Of a DNA stretch of 64,000 bases, positions 9,020 to 17,697 are shown piece by piece. The position numbers and the translations under genes are program-made. This DNA is from Pararhodobacter sp. (GTDB taxonomy: Bacteria > Pseudomonadota > Alphaproteobacteria > Rhodobacterales > Rhodobacteraceae): contig NZ_JAUCBZ010000015.1 in the NCBI RefSeq assembly GCF_034676545.1, positions 1,519,001 to 1,583,000 of the forward strand. The letters run 5' to 3'. Position 1 is the first letter of the stretch; each line of letters begins with the position of its first letter. The notes under the pieces are model-generated. The model was not told the DNA's origin and searched no databases. It worked only from the letters and a program-made list of their open reading frames with translations.

Positions 9020-9661
9020 TCACAAACTGTTCAGGAAACCCGCGAGATCCGTGGTGTGATGATCCACATGCGCAAAGGCGGCGTGTTCCGGGGTGACAAG
9101 CACGGTTCGCATCCCCAACGAATGCGGGATTTTCAGATTGCGCATGTCGTCTTCGAACATGGCGGCTCTCTTCGGCGTCAGCCCGTCGCGGGCAAAGACT
9201 TTGGCAAAGGCCTCGGCTTGCGGTTTGGGGTGAAAGTCGGCGTCTTCAACACCGTAAACCGCGTCAAACAATCCGTCGAGACCGCGCGCCGAGATAACCC
9301 GACGCGCATAGGGGGCCGAACCATTGGTATACACGATGCGCCGTCCCGGCAGACGCTGTAGCGCCTCACGCAATGTGACATCAGGTGACAACACTGAAAA
9401 ATCAATGTCATGCACCTCGACAAGATAGGGAACCGGATCGACGTCATGATGCTTCATGAGCCCGGCAAGCGTGGTGCCATAGTCGAGCCAGTAGGTCTTG
9501 CGCAGGTGATCAGCCTGGCCACTGTCGGCCCCGGTCACACGCATGACAAAATCCGTCATTTTGCGATCAATTTGATCGAAAAGACGCATCTGTGGTGGAT
9601 ACAGCGTATTGTCGAGGTCAAAGACCCACGTCTCGACATGCAGGAAATCGGTGTTTGGCAT
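9020..9661 (-). CDS. HAD-superfamily pyrimidine 5'-nucleotidase
   Basis: 213 aa. HAD motif I FDLDNTLYPP (catalytic Asp pair at residues 15 and 17), motif II YTNGS, and motif III/IV FEDDMRNLKIPHSLGM. The small helical cap and FDLDNTLY form are those of the SDT1/PHM8-like pyrimidine 5'-nucleotidase group, which dephosphorylates UMP/CMP. Divergent from the GntR gene at 9773. Confidence 0.88.
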   Translation of the reverse strand: MPNTDFLHVETWVFDLDNTLYPPQMRLFDQIDRKMTDFVMRVTGADSGQADHLRKTYWLDYGTTLAGLMKHHDVDPVPYLVEVHDIDFSVLSPDVTLREALQRLPGRRIVYTNGSAPYARRVISARGLDGLFDAVYGVEDADFHPKPQAEAFAKVFARDGLTPKRAAMFEDDMRNLKIPHSLGMRTVLVTPEHAAFAHVDHHTTDLAGFLNSL

Positions 9662-9772
9662 GTGGATCAGCTATCGCGCCGGCCGATTCGGCGCAAGCGT
9701 CGTGATGCTGGACTTTTCGGGGGTGTGTTGTGTTAAGACGGTCCGACGTTCCAGAACAGGCGATAAATCCCT

Positions 9773-10423
9773 ATGAATGAGCCCCGCCAGACCTCGGCCG
9801 ATGCGTATTCGCTGATTCTTCAGGCGATAGATGATGGCATCTATAGGCCAGGGGATCGTTTGGTGGAATCCGAACTGGCCGAGCGATTCGGGGTATCGCG
9901 CACGCCCATTCGAGAGGCGTTGCAGCGACTTGAGACGCAATCTTTGTTGACGCGCGACGGACGGTCGCTGATCGTCGCATCGCTGGATCACAACCAACTG
10001 GCCGAACTGTACACCGTGCGCGCCGAGTTGGAGGGGTTGGCTGCCCGGTTGGCGGCCAAACATGCCACCATCGAAGAAGTGCGAGTCTTGCGCGATATGG
10101 TCGCGGATGACCTGGCGTTGGTCAACAATCCCAAGGCGTTGAGCCGCGCCAACAAACGATTCCACAAGCAGATTCATCTGGCATCGCACAACCGGTTCCT
10201 GGTGCAACAATTGGACCTGGTGCATCGGTCCATGGCGCTGCTGGCGACCACATCTCTGGAGGCGGAAGGTCGTGGGCAAGAGGCGTTGGACGAACACGCG
10301 GCGATGGTTGATGCGATTGCGCGCGGCGACGGTGAAGCGGCGGACAACGCCTTGCGCAACCATATCTCGCATGCGTTCGAGACTCGGCTGAAATTGGAAT
10401 CCGGCGACCGTACGCGCAAGTGA
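9773..10423 (+). CDS. GntR-family transcriptional regulator with FCD effector domain
   Basis: 216 aa. N-terminal winged helix with GDRLVESELAERFGVSRTPIREALQRLE (the hallmark GntR recognition helix), then an all-helical FCD domain (about residues 80-205) with metal-site histidines in RFHKQIH, and DEHAAMVDAI and NHISHAFETRL. FadR/VanR-type members bind carboxylate effectors. No adjacent operon makes an obvious target. Confidence 0.92.
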   Translation: MNEPRQTSADAYSLILQAIDDGIYRPGDRLVESELAERFGVSRTPIREALQRLETQSLLTRDGRSLIVASLDHNQLAELYTVRAELEGLAARLAAKHATIEEVRVLRDMVADDLALVNNPKALSRANKRFHKQIHLASHNRFLVQQLDLVHRSMALLATTSLEAEGRGQEALDEHAAMVDAIARGDGEAADNALRNHISHAFETRLKLESGDRTRK

Positions 10424-10433
10424 GCACGCGTTT

Positions 10434-12356
10434 TTACGGGTCGGCGACCGTGTCATGGATCCCGTGGGTCGTCTTGTCCCAGTAAAACGGGCTTGAGATC
10501 ATTTCCCAGCACCCTTTGTAGGCGGCGACCGCGGCGAGCGGGAAGTAGGCGTGCAGGGTGATTGCCCAGCCCCGCAGGAACCGGTGCTCGGGTGCGCTGA
10601 GGGCGATGATGTTGATTGCGAGGCCCGAGACCTCGGCAAGCAGGAAAACACTGGCGATGGCGGGCAGAAACCAGGTGGGCAGGGCCTCGATCAGCGGATG
10701 ACCAAAGCCAAACAACATGATCCAGAAGCTCCACAAGATCGGCGCCAGGAGAAACTGAATCAAAGTGCCGAGAAATAGCACTTGAATGCCCAGGAAACGC
10801 CATGCCCCAAGCTGCATCCACAGCGCTTTTGGGTCCCGCATATGCACCGCGTAGGTCATCGCGTAGCCCTTGAGCCAGCGTGAGCGTTGCTTGATCCAAG
10901 GCCAGACCCGACAATTGGCCTCTTCCATGGTCACGGTGTGCAAGAGCTCGGTGCGATAGCCGTGACGCGCCAGCCGGATGCCCAGATCGGCGTCTTCGGT
11001 GACGTTATGCGCGTCCCAGCCGCCCAGTTTTTCCAGTAATTCCGTACGGAAAAACAGCGTGGTGCCGCCGAGAGGGACAACCAACCCCAGCTTTTCCAGA
11101 CCCGGCAGCATGAGCCTGAACCACGCGGCATATTCGATGGTAAAGCAGCGGCTGAGCCAGTTGGTGCGCGGGTTGTAGTAGTCGAGAACGCCCTGAATGC
11201 AGGCGAGGTCAGGGCCGGCCTGCGCGAAATGATCCACCACGCGATGAATTTGATCCGCCGCGGGCGCGTCTTCGGCATCGTAGACGCCAACAATCGAACC
11301 GCGTGCGAAATTGAGTGCGTAGTTCAAGGCGCGTGGCTTGGTGCGCAGGTCCGAATCAGGCACCGGTATGACGCGCATCCAGTGCGGCAGGGCGCTTCGG
11401 GCCAAGGCGTCGCGGGTGAGATAATCGTCCTCTTCGACGACCAGCATCACATCGAGCAACTCGCGTGGGTAATCCAGCGCGCCCAACCGTTTCACCAACC
11501 GGGGGGCAATGTTGGGTTCCCGAAACATGGGTACCATGATCGACACCACCGGTTTGCGAACCGGAAAGCGCAGCGTCGTGTCGGGCGGCTGGCGTTCGGC
11601 ACGAGACTTGGACCGCAATTGCGTTACCGCAGAGGCGATCTTCATGGCGGAGCCGAGGAGCAGGGCCACCACGACAACCCCGAACAACGCCAGAAACGAG
11701 GCCAGCGGGGCGATCAGAATTGCGGTGACGAGCATGACAAAAAGCCCCGCCATGATGCGGCTGAACCGTGGGCCATCCCAATCCCGGCAGCTTTCCGAGG
11801 CTTTGACACAGGTTTCAGCCATCAACCGCAAGGTGCTTTGGCGCGAATTGATCAAGGCTTGGTGAAGGTTTGTTTCGCTGATAATTCCATAGGTTACCGG
11901 CCCAAGAACCGCCTCGAGTTCGGCCCGGTGATCTGCGAATCGATCTGGCGCGGAACAGGCGACCAAGGTGCACGACCCGGCGCGCGCCCACGGTAGGCAA
12001 CCCATTTGCAAGCATCGCCGGGGGCCGACAAGATCAATCAGGCGCGGGTCCGGGCGGGTATCGTGGGTGTCGATCACGGTGGTGCCGAATTGTTCGGCCA
12101 GTGCCGCGATGACCGCACCCTCGGATGCAAGACCATGCGCACGCAGGATATCCCCAAGCCGCGCCTGTTGATGGGTCTGGATTTCAAGGGCGCGCATCAG
12201 ATCGGGCGCGGTCATCTCCCCATGCCGGAGCAAGATTGCCCCCAGTGGCGCGCGTTTCATCTTTGGCGTCGACGGCATGGCCTGCAGGGGGATAGGCGCC
12301 GCATGCCCCTCGCGGAGCGCATCATTGACGCGAAACTGCCTGAGGCTCATGTCCAT
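10434..12356 (-). CDS. Membrane glycosyltransferase (GT2) with N-terminal c-di-GMP-type MshEN domain
   Basis: 640 aa. Residues 37-60 and 66-89 are two tandem 24-residue motifs separated by exactly five residues, each ending in Gln, of the RLGxxL..GL....L..Q type that defines the MshEN (GspE N-terminal) c-di-GMP binding fold; the first copy has Pro in place of Arg. Transmembrane helices lie near 200-240. The GT2 domain (270-500) has a DxD-like site at Asp360/Asp363, TED at 453-455 and the processive-type QRSRW at 490-494, then four or five C-terminal membrane helices. It probably makes or exports a polysaccharide under c-di-GMP control, like E. coli NfrB in reverse domain order (inference). 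A CtrA-type box lies 53 bases upstream. Confidence 0.88.
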   Translation of the reverse strand: MDMSLRQFRVNDALREGHAAPIPLQAMPSTPKMKRAPLGAILLRHGEMTAPDLMRALEIQTHQQARLGDILRAHGLASEGAVIAALAEQFGTTVIDTHDTRPDPRLIDLVGPRRCLQMGCLPWARAGSCTLVACSAPDRFADHRAELEAVLGPVTYGIISETNLHQALINSRQSTLRLMAETCVKASESCRDWDGPRFSRIMAGLFVMLVTAILIAPLASFLALFGVVVVALLLGSAMKIASAVTQLRSKSRAERQPPDTTLRFPVRKPVVSIMVPMFREPNIAPRLVKRLGALDYPRELLDVMLVVEEDDYLTRDALARSALPHWMRVIPVPDSDLRTKPRALNYALNFARGSIVGVYDAEDAPAADQIHRVVDHFAQAGPDLACIQGVLDYYNPRTNWLSRCFTIEYAAWFRLMLPGLEKLGLVVPLGGTTLFFRTELLEKLGGWDAHNVTEDADLGIRLARHGYRTELLHTVTMEEANCRVWPWIKQRSRWLKGYAMTYAVHMRDPKALWMQLGAWRFLGIQVLFLGTLIQFLLAPILWSFWIMLFGFGHPLIEALPTWFLPAIASVFLLAEVSGLAINIIALSAPEHRFLRGWAITLHAYFPLAAVAAYKGCWEMISSPFYWDKTTHGIHDTVADP

Positions 12357-12409
12357 CCCAATCCATGCCCGTATTATCCGGGCTTGGGATCACTTTGGCG
12401 CAAGAATCG

Positions 12410-12424
12410 TTAACCGATGGTTAA
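12410..12424. promoter_or_regulatory. CtrA-type box upstream of the MshEN glycosyltransferase
   Basis: TTAACCGATGGTTAA is an exact TTAA-N7-TTAA match to the CtrA response-regulator site, and is part of a larger perfect inverted repeat GTTAACC-GAT-GGTTAAC (12409-12425). It lies between the carA stop and the glycosyltransferase start on the same strand. Confidence 0.55.
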
Positions 12425-12434
12425 CAGGGCCCAG

Positions 12435-13598
12435 TCACGCGGCTTTTCGTGCCGCCATCGCCGCCGTGAACCGCTCGAACAAATAATAGCTGTCCTGCGG
12501 GCCGGGGCTGGCCTCGGGGTGATATTGCACGCTGAACACCGGGCGGTCGGTCATGCGGATCCCGCAATTCGAGCCGTCAAAGAGCGAGACATGGGTTTCC
12601 AGAACGCCTTGGGGCAATGTCTGGCTATCCACCGTAAAGCCATGATTCATGGACGTGATTTCGACTTTACCGGTCTCGAGGTCTTTCACCGGGTGGTTCG
12701 CACCGTGGTGGCCGTGGTTCATCTTGACGGTCTTGGCCCCCAAAGCCAAAGCCAACATCTGATGTCCCAGACAGATACCGAACACCGGAACTTCGGCGGC
12801 CAGCACGCCTTGAATCATCGGCACGGCATAATCACCGGTGGCCGCCGGGTCTCCGGGGCCGTTTGACAGGAACACGCCGTCTGGATTGAGCGCCAGGACA
12901 TCCTCGGCGGTGGCTGACGCGGGCAGCACGGTCACGTCGCACCCGGCCGAGGCCAGGCAGCGCAGGATGTTGCGTTTCGCGCCGAAATCAATGGCAACGA
13001 CCTTGTGGACCGGCGCGGTTTGCGGCGCGTAGCCATCGGGCCAGGCCCAACGCATCTGATCCCACCGGTAGCTTTGCGCGCAGGTCACCTCCTTGGCCAG
13101 ATCGAGCCCCTCAAGGCCGCTCCAGGCGCGGGCGCTGGCAAGCAGAGCGTCGATGTCAAAATTGCCGTCGGGGTCGTGGGCAAGGGCGGCATGTGGTGCG
13201 CCCTGCTGGCGAATCGCACGCGTCAGGCGGCGGGTGTCGATGCCGCCGATTCCGATCCGGCCTTGGCGCGACAGCCAGACATGCAGGTCTTCGGTTGCGC
13301 GCCAGTTCGAGGGCTCGGTCGGGTCCCATTTCACCACCATCCCCGAGGAGACCGCCTGATCGGCCTCATCATCCTCGGTGTTTACGCCGGTGTTGCCGAT
13401 ATGCGGAAAGGTGAAGGTGACGATCTGCCCGGCATAGGAGGGATCGGTCATGATCTCCTGATAGCCGGTCATGGCGGTGTTAAAGCACAATTCGGCGACG
13501 GTCTGGCCAGTCGCCCCAAAGCCGAACCCATAAAAGATGGTCCCATCGGCAAGAACGAGGCAAGCGGTCGGGCGCGGCGACTGTTGGGCTGCGGGCAT
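12435..13598 (-). CDS. carA: Carbamoyl-phosphate synthase small subunit
   Basis: 387 aa glutaminase subunit delivering ammonia to CarB for arginine and pyrimidine synthesis. N-terminal CarA domain with LVLADGTIFYGFGFG, TGYQEIMTDPSYAGQIV and GIGGIDTRRLTR; C-terminal class I amidotransferase with nucleophile Cys in VFGICLGHQMLALALG and HPEASPGPQD. carB is not in the window. The stop is 10 bases from the CtrA-type box of the next gene. Confidence 0.97.
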   Translation of the reverse strand: MPAAQQSPRPTACLVLADGTIFYGFGFGATGQTVAELCFNTAMTGYQEIMTDPSYAGQIVTFTFPHIGNTGVNTEDDEADQAVSSGMVVKWDPTEPSNWRATEDLHVWLSRQGRIGIGGIDTRRLTRAIRQQGAPHAALAHDPDGNFDIDALLASARAWSGLEGLDLAKEVTCAQSYRWDQMRWAWPDGYAPQTAPVHKVVAIDFGAKRNILRCLASAGCDVTVLPASATAEDVLALNPDGVFLSNGPGDPAATGDYAVPMIQGVLAAEVPVFGICLGHQMLALALGAKTVKMNHGHHGANHPVKDLETGKVEITSMNHGFTVDSQTLPQGVLETHVSLFDGSNCGIRMTDRPVFSVQYHPEASPGPQDSYYLFERFTAAMAARKAA

Positions 13599-13807
13599 CG
13601 GACGGCTCCTGTCTGAATTTTTCTGTCTCTACGAGGGAAGGCGCGGGGAATCAAGGGTAGGCGTTTGCTTTGGCTATGGTGACGCGTGCAGAAAAAGGCA
13701 GCGCAAAAAGCTCAACACGCGTGCGCGAACATGCGATACGGAGGGTGACGCTGTCAGTTGCGGCTGGCATAGACAATATAATAGCAGCGAAAAGCGAGAC
13801 CAGACCC

Positions 13808-14749
13808 ATGACTCAAACATTCCTTGATTGCCTGTTGATCGGCGCGCCCGTTGATAGTGGCCAAAAAGTACCCGGGTGCTTGATGGGTCCCGCCGCCTAT
13901 CGCACGGCTGGCATCGCGCGGGTGTTGGAGTCGCTCGGGCATCGGGTCGAGGATCTGGGCGACGTGACACTGCGGATCGGCGCCGAGCCCGCGTGCGACA
14001 ACCCGGCGATTCACCATCTGGCCGAGACACTGGGTTGGACCGAGGCCTTGGCCAAGGCGGGCCAAGAGGCATCCGCGCGCGGCTTGCCGATCTTCATGGG
14101 CGGCGATCACAGTCTGTCTTTGGGGTCGGTGGCCGGGATTGCGGCGTATGCGAAATCGGTCGATCGCCCGCTGTTTGTGTTGTGGCTGGACGCGCATAGC
14201 GATTTCCACACGCCGGACACGACGGGTTCAGGCAGCCTGCACGGAACGCCGGTCGCCTATCTGGCCGGGCGGCCTTTTGCGCCGTTTCCGCCCTTCCCGG
14301 CGCCGGTGCCGCCACAGAATATCTGCCTGTTCGGCATCCGGTCCGTGGACCCCGCCGAGCACGCGGCGTTGCAGGCCCATGACATTGCCATCAACGATAT
14401 GCGCGTGTTGGATGAGCAGGGCATCGTCGCCCCGCTACAAGCCTTCCTTGATCGGGTCGAAGAGGCCAATGGCTTGCTGCATGTCTCACTGGATGTGGAT
14501 TTCATGGACCCGATGGTGGCCCCGGCGGTCGGCACGACGGTGCCCGGTGGCGCGACCTTCCGCGAGGCGCATCTGGTGATGGAGTTGCTGCACGAATCCG
14601 GGCTGGTGACCTCGATTGACCTTGTAGAGCTGAACCCGTTTCTCGACGAACGCGGGCGCACGGCGCATCTGATGGTGGACCTGTTGGCCTCGTTGATGGG
14701 GCGCAAGGTGTTTGACCGCCCGACGCGCAGTTATCGCGCGCGGTCTTGA
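13808..14749 (+). CDS. rocF: Arginase (ureohydrolase family)
   Basis: 313 aa, converts arginine to ornithine and urea using two Mn ions. Metal ligands are in GGDHSLSLGS, DAHSDFHTP and SLDVDFMDP, with a C-terminal DLVELNPFLDE. I take ATG at 13808 because the family starts with LDCLLIGAPVDSGQ right after it; the open frame extends 46 codons upstream but looks non-coding. Agmatinase is the alternative; length and the VPGCLMGPAAYR N-terminus favour arginase. Confidence 0.85.
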   Translation: MTQTFLDCLLIGAPVDSGQKVPGCLMGPAAYRTAGIARVLESLGHRVEDLGDVTLRIGAEPACDNPAIHHLAETLGWTEALAKAGQEASARGLPIFMGGDHSLSLGSVAGIAAYAKSVDRPLFVLWLDAHSDFHTPDTTGSGSLHGTPVAYLAGRPFAPFPPFPAPVPPQNICLFGIRSVDPAEHAALQAHDIAINDMRVLDEQGIVAPLQAFLDRVEEANGLLHVSLDVDFMDPMVAPAVGTTVPGGATFREAHLVMELLHESGLVTSIDLVELNPFLDERGRTAHLMVDLLASLMGRKVFDRPTRSYRARS

Positions 14750-14787
14750 CGCGTTTTGAGTTCGGCTCAGGCTGAAAAGGACTGGTG

Positions 14788-15789
14788 ATGCGCGCGACGC
14801 TTTTGGCAGGTTTGGTGTGTCTGGTGGGCAGCGCCGGGTGGGCGCAAGCGCCCCCGGAAACCGACTGCGACCGGCGGGCCGGGTTGTGGATGATGCCGCG
14901 CCTCGACGGAGGCGCGCAGGTCTATGACATTCCGGTGTCTCAGGCTCCGGCAGCGATCGCGGCGTGCGAAGCCGCCGTGGCCGCGTATCCCGAGACCGCC
15001 TATTTCGCGGTGCTTTTGGCGCGCGCGCTGATCGTCGCGAACCCTGGCGATCCACGGGCCCTCCGCTTGCTTCGGGCGGCGTCCGAGAGTTTGCCTGCGG
15101 TGAGCGCGGCGCAAATTGGTGCGTTGTATGAGCTTGGCCAAGGCGGTCTTGGGGTCTCGGATCGGTCGGCTCGCAGCTTCTATGAACAGGCCTGCCAGCT
15201 ATGGCCGGACCCCAGCGCACGGCCAGGATGCGCGGCGCATGCGTTGATGGTCATCGAGGGGCGCGGCGGCCCGGCGGATGAGGCGGCCGGCTTTGCGACG
15301 CTGTCAGAGTTGTGCCGGTCTGGCTGGCCCATGGCCTGCACCGACATGGCACAGCAGCAGGAATTGCGTGGCTCGGAATCCGAGACGGAAATCGCGGCAA
15401 CCTTGGGATTTGCGTGTGAGGGTGGCGATTTGCTGGGATGCAGCCTTTTGGGCTTTCGCTATGAAATCGAATTGGGTGTGCCCCGCGACATGGCGCGCGC
15501 GCGCTCGCTCTATGCGCTGGCCTGTGACGGCGGCGAGGTTCACGGCTGCGCCAATCTTGGCGAGGTGTATCGCGCAGGCCTTGGTGTGGTGCAGGATATT
15601 CCCGAGGCGGCCCGGCTGTTCGGGCTGGCTTGCGACGGCAATGACCCCTTCGCCTGTGTGACCTTGGGTGGAATGCTGGCGGATGGACGGGGCGTTTCGG
15701 TGGATATCCCGCGCGCCATCGAGTTGCTCGATCGGGCTTGCTGGCAGGGCGACCCCGAGGCCTGCGACATGGCGGACGGGTTGCGCTGA
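14788..15789 (+). CDS. Secreted cysteine-rich Sel1-repeat protein (Hcp-like)
   Basis: 333 aa. Signal peptide 1-20 ends SAGWAQA. The C-terminal half consists of Sel1/TPR-like helical repeats in which each unit carries a Cys pair, e.g. ACDGGEVHGCANLGEVYRAG and ACDGNDPFACVTLGGMLADG. This spacing is that of Helicobacter cysteine-rich proteins, whose repeats are locked by disulfides. Role is unknown; such proteins bind peptides or peptidoglycan fragments. ATG at 14788 follows AAAAGG; an in-frame GTG lies one codon earlier. Between arginase and truB on the same strand. Confidence 0.8.
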   Translation: MRATLLAGLVCLVGSAGWAQAPPETDCDRRAGLWMMPRLDGGAQVYDIPVSQAPAAIAACEAAVAAYPETAYFAVLLARALIVANPGDPRALRLLRAASESLPAVSAAQIGALYELGQGGLGVSDRSARSFYEQACQLWPDPSARPGCAAHALMVIEGRGGPADEAAGFATLSELCRSGWPMACTDMAQQQELRGSESETEIAATLGFACEGGDLLGCSLLGFRYEIELGVPRDMARARSLYALACDGGEVHGCANLGEVYRAGLGVVQDIPEAARLFGLACDGNDPFACVTLGGMLADGRGVSVDIPRAIELLDRACWQGDPEACDMADGLR

Positions 15790-15861
15790 ACGGGTGTGCA
15801 GGGGTTGCGGTGCGCCGTGGCAAGGGCTAGGCCCCGCGCCGGATTGATCAAAGGACAGGAC

Positions 15862-16767
15862 ATGGCGCGCAAGAAAAAGGGACGTCCGATCTCGGGTTGG
15901 CTGGTGGTCGACAAGCCTGCGGGTATCAAATCGACGTCGGTGGTCGGCAAGGTGCGCTGGGCGCTGGACGCGCAAAAGGCGGGCCATGCGGGCACGCTGG
16001 ACCCGGCGGCGACCGGGGTTCTGGCAATTGCGTTGGGTGAGGCGACCAAGACCGTGCCTTTTGTCACCGACGCCATGAAAGGCTACCGGTTTCTCGTGAC
16101 ATTCGGCGCGGCCACAGACACTGACGACGCCGAGGGCACAGTGATAGAGACTTCGGATATGCGGCCTGGCGACGCGGAAATCGAGGCGGCTCTGGGCGCG
16201 TTTCGCGGTCATATCGAACAAGTGCCGCCGCAGTATTCCGCCGTGAAGATCGAGGGCGAGCGCGCCTATGACATCGCGCGCGGTGGCGAGGCGATGGATC
16301 TTGCCGCGCGCCCCCTGTTCGTCGAGTCGCTGGAGATGATCGCACGGCCCGATGCCGATCACGCCGAGTTCGAGATGGTTTGCGGCAAGGGCGGTTATGT
16401 GCGCTCGATTGCGCGTGACCTGGGGCTGGCGCTGGGCTGTCTAGGCCATGTGGCGTGGTTGCGCCGGGAATGGTCCGGGCCGTTTGTCGCCGCCGAAGGC
16501 CTGACGTTGGAACAGATCGAGGCAATGGCCCGCACGCCCGAATTGGAGGCGCATCTGCTGCCGTTGCAGGTGGCACTGGCGGACCTGCCCGAGATGATCC
16601 TGGCCCCGGACGGTGCAGTGCGGCTGAAAAACGGCAATCCGGGCCGGGTTTTGGCAGGGGATGCCGCACCCGGCGATCAGGCCTGGGGCAGCTATGAGGG
16701 GCAACCCGTGGCGGTGGGCACCTACATTGGCGGCGAATTGCACCCCAACCGGGTGTTCAACCTGTGA
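15862..16767 (+). CDS. truB: tRNA pseudouridine(55) synthase
   Basis: 301 aa. Catalytic Asp in GHAGTLDPAATGVL, KPAGIKSTSVVGKVR at the N-terminus, PPQYSAVKIEGERAYD and the YVRSIARDLG strand are TruB signatures; a short PUA-like tail ends with HPNRVFNL. Start ATG at 15862 follows AGGACAGGAC and begins MARKKKGRPISGWL. The upstream in-frame extension from 15796 is not needed. Confidence 0.97.
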   Translation: MARKKKGRPISGWLVVDKPAGIKSTSVVGKVRWALDAQKAGHAGTLDPAATGVLAIALGEATKTVPFVTDAMKGYRFLVTFGAATDTDDAEGTVIETSDMRPGDAEIEAALGAFRGHIEQVPPQYSAVKIEGERAYDIARGGEAMDLAARPLFVESLEMIARPDADHAEFEMVCGKGGYVRSIARDLGLALGCLGHVAWLRREWSGPFVAAEGLTLEQIEAMARTPELEAHLLPLQVALADLPEMILAPDGAVRLKNGNPGRVLAGDAAPGDQAWGSYEGQPVAVGTYIGGELHPNRVFNL

Positions 16768-16839
16768 CGTGACATGCGGTCGCTCTGGACGCTGGGCGCG
16801 GGCGGTGATTAACTCGCGCAACAGTTTACGGAGGGGCTC

Positions 16840-17697
16840 ATGGCAATCGCAACAAACATCCGCACATGGTTCAATGGCCAGTGGCACAACGGCGACGTGC
16901 CGGTGATGCGCGCCGCCGATCATGGCGCATGGCTGGGCACGACGGTGTTTGACGGCGCACGCCTGTTCAACGGCAAAACGCCCGATCTGGACAAGCATTG
17001 CGCCCGAATCAACAATTCGGCGCGCGCGTTGATGATCAATCCCACGGTCGAGGCCGCCAAGATGGTCGAGATCGTGCGCGAGGGGTTGGAGGGCTTCGCC
17101 GACGAAGTTTACATTCGCCCGATGTATTGGGGGATTGACGCGGGGCCTCTGGGCGTCGTGCCAACCCAGGACGCGACCGGATTCTGCATTTGCCTCGAAG
17201 AAATCCCGATGGCCCCGGCCGATGCCAGCACAACCCTGACCACCACGCGTTTTCGCCGCCCGACGTTGGAAGTGGCGGTGGTCAATGCCAAAGCCGGGTG
17301 CCTGTATCCGAACAACGCGCGGATGTTGGCCGAGGCCAATGCCAAGGGCTTTGGCAACGCGCTGGTCTGTGACAGTCAGGGCAACGTGGCGGAAACCGCC
17401 AGTGCCAACGTGTTCATGGTCAAGGATGGCGAGGTGTTCACCCCGATCGCCAACGGCACCTTTCTGGCGGGGATCACCCGCGCGCGGCATATGGAGAATA
17501 TGTCCGGCGACGGGATGAAGGTCCATGAAACGGTGCTGACGCTGGATGATTTCCGCGATGCCGATGAGGTGTTCCTGTCGGGCAATATGTCCAAGGTGAC
17601 GCCGGTGACGGCGTTCGATGATCGCCAATATCAGGTCGGCCCGGTCACCCGCCGCGTGCGCGAGATGTATTGGGATTGGGCGGCGAGTACCGTGTGA
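16840..17697 (+). CDS. ilvE: Branched-chain amino acid aminotransferase (class IV, PLP)
   Basis: 285 aa. N-terminal DHGAWLGTTVFDGARLF, PLP lysine in VNAKAGCLYPNN, GFGNALVCDSQGNVAETASANVF and the GITRARHM segment place it in class IV aminotransferases. Branched-chain amino-acid transamination is the usual role, but D-amino-acid transaminase or aminodeoxychorismate lyase relatives share the fold, so the substrate is moderately certain. Start follows GGAGGGGCTC. Its stop overlaps the GTG start of the next gene. Confidence 0.8.
   Translation: MAIATNIRTWFNGQWHNGDVPVMRAADHGAWLGTTVFDGARLFNGKTPDLDKHCARINNSARALMINPTVEAAKMVEIVREGLEGFADEVYIRPMYWGIDAGPLGVVPTQDATGFCICLEEIPMAPADASTTLTTTRFRRPTLEVAVVNAKAGCLYPNNARMLAEANAKGFGNALVCDSQGNVAETASANVFMVKDGEVFTPIANGTFLAGITRARHMENMSGDGMKVHETVLTLDDFRDADEVFLSGNMSKVTPVTAFDDRQYQVGPVTRRVREMYWDWAASTV

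Noticed and set aside
13670..13807. Long N-terminal extension of arginase
   Set aside because: The 46 codons before ATG 13808 have no family conservation, and arginase starts at MTQTFLDCLLIG.
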